Assembly (NCBI GenBank): GCA_900708905.1
Contig: CAADRB010000022.1
Span: 1,250,916-1,314,915 of the forward strand
Direction: 5' to 3'
Origin: Hymenolepis diminuta
Taxonomy: Eukaryota; Platyhelminthes; Cestoda; Cyclophyllidea; Hymenolepididae
DNA: 64,000 nt
Within the stretch, counting starts at the first letter, position 1. Each line of letters starts with the position of its first letter. Positions 58,395 to 64,000 of this stretch are shown piece by piece. The notes under the pieces were generated by a model, which worked only from the letters and a program-made list of their open reading frames with translations, did not search any database and was not told the origin of the DNA. Position numbers and translations under genes: made by a program.

Positions 58395-60639
58395 GTAAGT
58401 TCCATTTTGTTTAACTAAATGGTTTGATCACATGAAGGAAGATGTGAGCTCGGTAAGAGTTTGCATTAGTTGTCAAGGTCTGATGATTCGGTAAAAAAGG
58501 AAACCTTAAAATTCAGATTGGTCTTAATCTTTGCAGCAATTTGTAACGTCTCCCCTTTTCTTACCGTCTTTTCTGCCCTAGATAGTTGATTTAGATCTTG
58601 GTTGTAGTTTCTTGATAAATACATTGTTTTACATGCTGGTAATCTAACTAAAATATTTATGACTTGACAATCTGTAGAAATCTCTGAAAATCATATGCTT
58701 CATATGGAAGGGTCAAAGTAATCCGGTGATTTCGTTCTTGTGAAATTGGGTCATTTCGACTAATATGGCTTTTTTCATAGCTAAATGCTTTTTATGGATG
58801 ATAGGTTGTGAAGTAACTTGAAATTAAGTACAAAGCCAATAGCGGAAAGGTGTTTTTAGCACTTATCACTGGGTAATAAGAACGACTGCTTATGGGTCAC
58901 AGATTATAAAATTCATGTTCAGCCCTTCATTCTTTGATCATTGTTGTCGATCTCAGGACTTTGGAATGAGCAGAAGTAAACATTAATAGCTATGCTACTG
59001 ATCTATGTTACCGTTAATCAATTCTGTTAACTTCACATTTAACAGAGAGATTTTTAATGTTGTGAATTGCAGCTAGTGGTGTCTCTAAGCAATTTAGTTC
59101 GACTCGTATATTTCGTATTCATTGATCATTCCTTTTCAATTTCGTCTCTGAGTCTATACATTTCTAAAATTCTTGCTTTTCTTAAATTAACGGTGAGTGT
59201 ATAGAAATAAAATGTTTTTATTCGGATTCTACGGCTGATTAAATGGTTTCTTCAAGTTAAATTTCAGCTCAACTGGGTTCGGAGCTTTTACTGGTATTTT
59301 ATTAAGTCGAAAACTTAAGGTCAAGTGTTGTGTTAACAATGTTAGTTGCTATGACGTTTAAGGTCAATTTCTGTACGCTTTTATTGCAACTAGTTCCTGT
59401 TTGATTATTTGTTGATAAAAGATAATTTTGCACAAATTCAGTCAAAAACTGGAGGAGGAATTTAAATTAACACCAATTAGATTAAGACCTTTTTGTGGGT
59501 TTGCCATATATATGCTTATGAAGGTAGTCACTTTAACTGTTTTATTTAAAGCATCACTCTCCAATGAAATTTCAAAGGGTAGATAAGAGTTGTTATTTGC
59601 TTCCTTAATTAATTGGTTGCCATCGATTGTTATTTCGTTAAATTGATAAATTATGTACCAAAAAATACCTTTTATTATTTAAAATTACTTATTAAAAAAT
59701 GCTACCTGATGTTGGTAACGTTGGGTATTGTTTTTTATTCGTTGAATGAAAAGTATTCAAACAAATTCTGTATTTAACGAGAGGAGAATAGCATATTTGG
59801 GGGTTTTAATCTTAATTTCTGCGTAGCTTTGTTGTGTTTAGGGCTTCTTTGTCTTTTAATACCACATCCCACAAGATTTTGAGAGCATTTGATTAGAGCT
59901 TAGCTTTCAAGGTATGTGGCTGGAAATTGTAGATGTTGATTTTAAAAGGCGGAGGTTTGCATTTATTTGTCTTTTCTTAATCTCCTCTGGTTTAAATTCA
60001 TCCAATCGTCTGCATTTACCAAGTTTAAAAGATTGAGTGGTGGCACTACTTCCATATTGAAAATTACAAATCTGCTGGTTGATATTAGCTATTGAGATTT
60101 TTTATTCAAGGGATCACAGTAACTGGATAGTATTTATCTTAAGCTAATCATCGTCTCGTTTCACTTCATTTTTTCGGCACTCGATCTCTAAATTTACTAA
60201 ATCAGTTCAGCTCATTTTGGTTGGCTGTCATCTCCTTACTTGAATAAGCTGTCCTTTAAATTATACTTTCAGTAAATATATGGTTATACTTTTTGCTACT
60301 TTAACGCTTTAAACTGAACATATATTGATTCAAATGAAACATTAAGGGCTGAAAAATGTGAGATCTTCATCCTTGATTATCTTTACTGTGAATTTAAAAG
60401 ATATTTACTATTTAGGAACACAGTTTTGATAGCCATGTCTTTCTCATAGTAAAAGTTCGCGGCGTTGTTTCTCTTATTTCTCGTAATTGAATGAGAGCTC
60501 CGCTTGAGGGATCTTGTCCGGGTTTCAAGATAACTGTTTGAAATTGTTATTTCTGCACATTGTTTAAAGCGGGAAAACTTGCCAGTTGTCTCTTCGTATG
60601 TTAATCAGATGATTATTGTTATCTACAGCAATGGGAAAA

Positions 60640-60870
60640 AATTCAGGAGTTTTAATTATGGGAAAGCATTTGAACACACGAAATTAGCAAAATCAGGATC
60701 TAATGAGTCTTATTTAATTTGAATTTCACAGTCATTGGGGTGTCTACCTCTTTTCAAATCTCAGCTATCATGATTTGATCCATGGGTTTCTGAGTGAGCT
60801 CGTGTACGTGATATTAAGCGATAAATTGGGGTTATAATAATTATTGATTGGATAATAGTTATAAACGTGT
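60640..60870 (+). repeat. Dispersed repeat family R1, partial copy
   Basis: CTTTTCAAATCTCAGCTATCATGATTTGATCCATGGGTTTCTGAGTGAGCTCGTGTACGTGATATTAAGC parallels TTTTTCAAATCTCAATTTTCGCGGTTTGATCTCTGAGTTTCTGAGTGAGTTCATTCCGCGATATTCAG at 63055. The 5' part is degraded. Confidence 0.5.
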
Positions 60871-61307
60871 TACCCTTCAAAATAGCCGATAAAAGCTAGA
60901 ACTCAATAACACGTAATTGCCTTGATGGTGGGCTTTATTCCAAAATTCTTCAAGGCAGCGACTCTGAAATTTATTACATTTTAATAAAAATGCTATATAT
61001 GTAAATACTTAATAACACAATTGTTGTGTTGTTAACTACACTATAAAATCATTCATTTTATTCAAAAGTAGGGAAACGTAGAGCAAAAGAGGTGATATTG
61101 AAATTGAAGGATTCCATTCTCTACAAGCCATATTTGAGGCCAGTGCTTGATTCCTATTTCATCTCAGCTATAATTCTTTCGAGATCATTCATGTCACAGA
61201 GTTTAGTTGGAGCATAGTCTGATATCGCTCAAGATTTCAATATTTGCCGATATCATTTATTTTATTTTCACCTTATACTGTATGTTTAACGGCAGTTGAA
61301 AGCATAT

Positions 61308-61530
61308 ATCTGGAAGTAGTGGTTAACGTGCTCATCTATAAGGTCAGAGACTTGGAGTTCGATGCTCAGTGAGCAGAATGGCCAACTGCGCTGATTAAGT
61401 CGGAATAATAATGGGAGTGGCAGAAGTCGAATTTCTCACCAAGGAGGCTCTATGATGCTACTCCTCTACTCAAGGTGAGGGCTTTCCAACACTTCCATGT
61501 GGGCTTAGGAGTCATTTTTGTATCTGAAAC
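61308..61530 (+). mobile_element. tRNA-derived SINE, best-preserved copy
   Basis: Head AAGTAGTGGTTAACGTGCTCATCTATAAGGTCAGAGACTTGGAGTTCGATGCTC contains A-box-like TAGTGGTTAACGTGC and B-box-like GGAGTTCGATGCTC about 35 bp apart, as in a tRNA pol III promoter. The body has AGTGAGCAGAATGGCCAAC, GCAGAAGTCGAATTTCTCACCAAGGAGGCTC, CTACTCAAGGTGAGGGC and ends near ATGTGGGCTTAGG. The length is about 220 bp. No tRNA cloverleaf with a complete acceptor stem is apparent, so it is a SINE rather than a gene. Confidence 0.7.
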
Positions 61531-62689
61531 CTGATCAATTTCAATGATTCATCAGGTAGTACTTCCACGTCACCTAACGAGCTGTTGGTTTGTTCATGCT
61601 AGGTATTTTAACGAATAGTATAGAATTCATGCATTTCATATAGTGTTCCCCTTCTAAGTTTGTATGCATTTGTTCTTTTATATTTGATGTTTCCTATTTT
61701 GGGGATTTGGAGATGTTGCAAAACAGTTCACATCATCGAATGTTCTGCTTTCTTTTCTCATATTCGAATCGATTAGACATTGTCTTGGTGTGTATTTCTG
61801 TGTTAATTTAACATTTCTTTTATATCGAATTCTATTCTCAAATACAACGTTTAATTAAAACTGTTACTTATATATTTGCCTAGGTTGATCAAAATCGGTT
61901 TAAAATGAAGATATTTGAACTCAAGGTTTCTTTCGAAAAAACGTAGGTTATTAAGTTCAAATATTAGATTAAACTTGATTGAAGTTGAGGATTGCTGTTG
62001 CTAAGATAAATAATGCGTTCATGAGTGACCTCTAATTTATCGTTTATTTGACTAGAGTCCATGATATTGGCTAGAAATATCTTCATTTTTTCCGAATAAC
62101 TAGAGTTAGGTGCAGCTTCTCAAGTTTTTCGGACTTTTAAGCATCATCAGAATTATGTTTTCTTTCGCTTTTTTCAAACATTAAGGTTGTTTTTGAAATG
62201 TGAAAGTAAACCTTAAACTAAGCTCCAATCGAACGTAATATCTTCAGATATCTTACTTCAAGAAGGTCAACAGGTAAAAAAATCACCAAATTTGACCTAT
62301 CCCCCTCCCTTATCCTCCCCCAATATACGTTAAAATCTCTATCTTTAACATAAATGATCTCTTTATTAAATGAATTTAATGGCAGTTCCTTCCATAACAC
62401 TGCATTTTTTCAGATCTGGGTTTATGTAATATGTACTAGTCGCTAACTAATTGGTCGTCAGTAGGCTATGAAGAATAATGATTATCCTGCGAACTGATGT
62501 TTATCGGCAAGTATTATTACTATGTATGACAATTCTAAAAATTCCAAATTTTATTCATTAATAGCGTTTTAACTCTTAACGAAAAGCAGTGCATAACGAA
62601 GAGCGAACGTCCAGGGTCTTACGTTATTTGAATTCTTGATGCATTTAGTTGTTCATTTCCTCATAAGAGGTGTAATTCACTTTGTCCTT

Positions 62690-63000
62690 ACATTATAACC
62701 CACAGCAATGCAGAAAAGTTGTACAATTTTTCATTGTGAGAAAACGACTGAAGTCAGAGAAGTAAACTTCAATAAGAGAACAGGGGAGGGGTTGAAAAGA
62801 ACGTCAAGAGTTACTCCATTTTATTTTCGGAATTTGGTTGTAGAATATTCACTTAATCGGTTGTCTCAAAATTCATAATTCGTCCCCTGCATTACTGAGC
62901 AAACGCTTATCCACGATGCTCAGTGCTTATTGACCGGTTGTTTAATTATGATGATTGATATTGTCATTTCAATTTATTCCTTCTTTCGATGACCGGAAAA
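62690..63000 (+). repeat. Dispersed repeat family R1, copy in local array (1)
   Basis: Begins ACAGCAATGCAGAAAAGTTGTACAATTTTT, parallel to ACAGTAATACAAGAAAATGCACAATTTTT at 63287. It continues with GGGGAGGGGTTGAAAAGAACGTCAAGAG, TCAAAATTCATAATTCG and CGATGCTCAGTGCTTATTGACCGGTTG. Confidence 0.65.
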
Positions 63001-63265
63001 ATAGCGTGATCTTAACGTGTTAGTGGCCACAATGCACTTTGTAATATCCACATTTTTTCAAATCTCAATTTTCGCGGTTTGATCTCTGAGTTTCTGAGTG
63101 AGTTCATTCCGCGATATTCAGAGCTTGTTGGCCAATTGATTTAATTGATTGGGTGATCATTCCACTTTAACTCAAATGTATTGTTTTTACAGCCATGAAC
63201 AGGTGGGTGAGATGAACGAGGGTGCTTTAAGGATATCAAAGCCCACTCAAAGTGGATTCTATTAA
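63001..63265 (+). repeat. Dispersed repeat family R1, copy in local array (2)
   Basis: 5'-shortened copy: TTTCAAATCTCAATTTTCGCGG, GTTTCTGAGTGAGTTC, CGCGATATTCAGAGCTTGTTGGCCAATTGATTTAATTGA, then TACAGCCATGAACAGGTGGGTGAGATG, matching the family 3' end (GTGGCAAAGGTGGGATGGGAGG at 38880). Confidence 0.6.
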
Positions 63266-63284
63266 TTAATCGATATTATTATAC

Positions 63285-63700
63285 ACAGTAATACAAGAAA
63301 ATGCACAATTTTTAATTGTTGAAAGCAAGTGACATCGAACAATAGTAAGTCTAAAAATTATAGGGGGAGGGGTCAAAAATATACCAAGAGCAATGTCAAG
63401 GTATCAAAGAGTCTTGCTTCATTTGATTTTTGGACTCAGGTTGTACGGTATTCACCAAATGGGCCGTTCACGTTCCCGAATTAAAATTTCACGATTTGTG
63501 TGCGATGTTCAGTGCTTACTAGCCAGTATTATTTAATCAAGAGGAGTCGGTCTTTCCGCGTCAATTAATTTTTTTCCAGTGGTTGAGAAGGCAAATAATC
63601 TCACATGATAATTCCCCGTTTTCAGCTTTAGCAGAGCAAAGATGAGGTAGATAAATATTTCAAGCTTGCAGAGCTCCGTAAGCTATGTCCATTCAATTTG
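63285..63700 (+). repeat. Dispersed repeat family R1, copy in local array (3)
   Basis: Full-looking copy of about 400 bp: ACAGTAATACAAGAAAATGCACAATTTTT, GGGGGAGGGGTC, CAATGTCAAGGTATCAAAGAGTCTTGCTTCATTTG, TTCACGATTTGTGTGCGATGTTCAGTGCTTACTAGCCAGTATTATTTAA, GAGTCGGTCTTTCCGCG and GCAGAGCAAAGATGAGGTAG. Closest to 38570-38910. Confidence 0.7.
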
Positions 63701-64000
63701 GGTAGTTAATTGATAGTGATGCTTCCTAGAATATTATCCTTGAACTTCTATATCGGCACTTCTGTTGGCTAAATACAAGTGAATGTAGGTGAAGAATAAA
63801 TCTGGATGTTTAAAATATCCCTTTTGTCAACTATCCTATTCTTAAATTTAATGGATCATTTTATTTGTTTTTAATACTTAATACGGTTGAATTTCACGCA
63901 GATTTCTGAACTTTAGTGGATGAAAATCACACACTACGCAAATTAAGCTTCCCAAATATGTCAATTCACTTAATTATTTTTTATATTCGGTACATCGATA

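Larger units (their letters stand above)
58395..64000 (+). other. Intron of the ELM2 gene, running off the window
   Basis: No further exon of the ELM2 gene was recognised in 5.6 kb, so the window ends within a long intron or small exons were missed. Contents are a SINE, four R1 repeat copies and AT-rich filler. A 60-codon minus-strand frame at 62218-62400 is not supported. Confidence 0.6.

Noticed and set aside
61314..61380. Possible tRNA gene
   Set aside because: A- and B-box-like motifs are present but no full cloverleaf could be drawn and the head is shared by several dispersed copies with a common body, so it is a SINE.
1..64000. CRISPR arrays, operons, rRNA genes
   Set aside because: No regularly spaced short repeats, no bacterial gene organisation and no rRNA-like sequence were seen; the window is eukaryotic nuclear DNA.

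Overview
This is a eukaryotic, AT-rich, intron-rich nuclear window. Evidence for this: GT..AG introns that keep reading frames in phase, animal gene families, tRNA-derived SINEs, decayed mariner copies and one 234-base assembly gap. Very short introns (42, 51, 52 and 73 bp) sit beside introns of several kilobases. Together with the gene set, this is compatible with an invertebrate such as a parasitic flatworm (cestode or trematode). That placement is inference, because no single sequence here proves it.

Layout. (1) 2155-5840 (+): a complete two-exon class B J-protein (DNAJB1/DNAJB4-like, 342 aa) with a heat-shock element and CCAAT boxes just upstream. (2) 5841-12607: no gene recognised; several degenerate copies of a dispersed pyrimidine-rich, perhaps solo-LTR-like family. 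(3) 12608-32436 (+): an ENTPD4/7-like apyrase in eight recognisable coding exons over 20 kb. Its introns hold a SINE, a mariner relic, other repeats and the gap; the first codons are probably on an unidentified upstream exon. (4) 34776-35650 (+): a two-exon G-patch protein of the GPANK1 type without ankyrin repeats. (5) 36506-36688: a broken copy of exon 2 of the SMYD gene that lies 14 kb downstream. (6) 37508-38503 and 46682-47677: a large inverted repeat. Its two 996-bp arms appear nearly identical, while the homologous DNA flanking them has clearly diverged. (7) 50588-53776 (+): a complete eight-exon SMYD4-like gene (TPR-like helices, MYND, SET, post-SET; 747 aa). (8) 54174-54553 (-): a small two-exon gene of unknown function, convergent with SMYD. 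(9) 57119-58394 (+): the first four coding exons of an ELM2/SANT corepressor (CoREST-like), continuing beyond the window. The remaining 5.6 kb is intron with a SINE and a local array of another repeat family.

The recognised genes do not form a pathway. They are ordinary neighbours: a chaperone cofactor, a luminal nucleotidase, a probable RNA-associated G-patch protein, a lysine methyltransferase-like protein and a chromatin corepressor. I did not find a convincing new multi-gene system. The most unusual structure is the inverted repeat with a near-identical core; the most useful gene-level additions are the small minus-strand gene and the SMYD exon relic. Exon boundaries were set by hand from splice signals, reading phase and family alignment recalled from knowledge; no search or transcript data were available.
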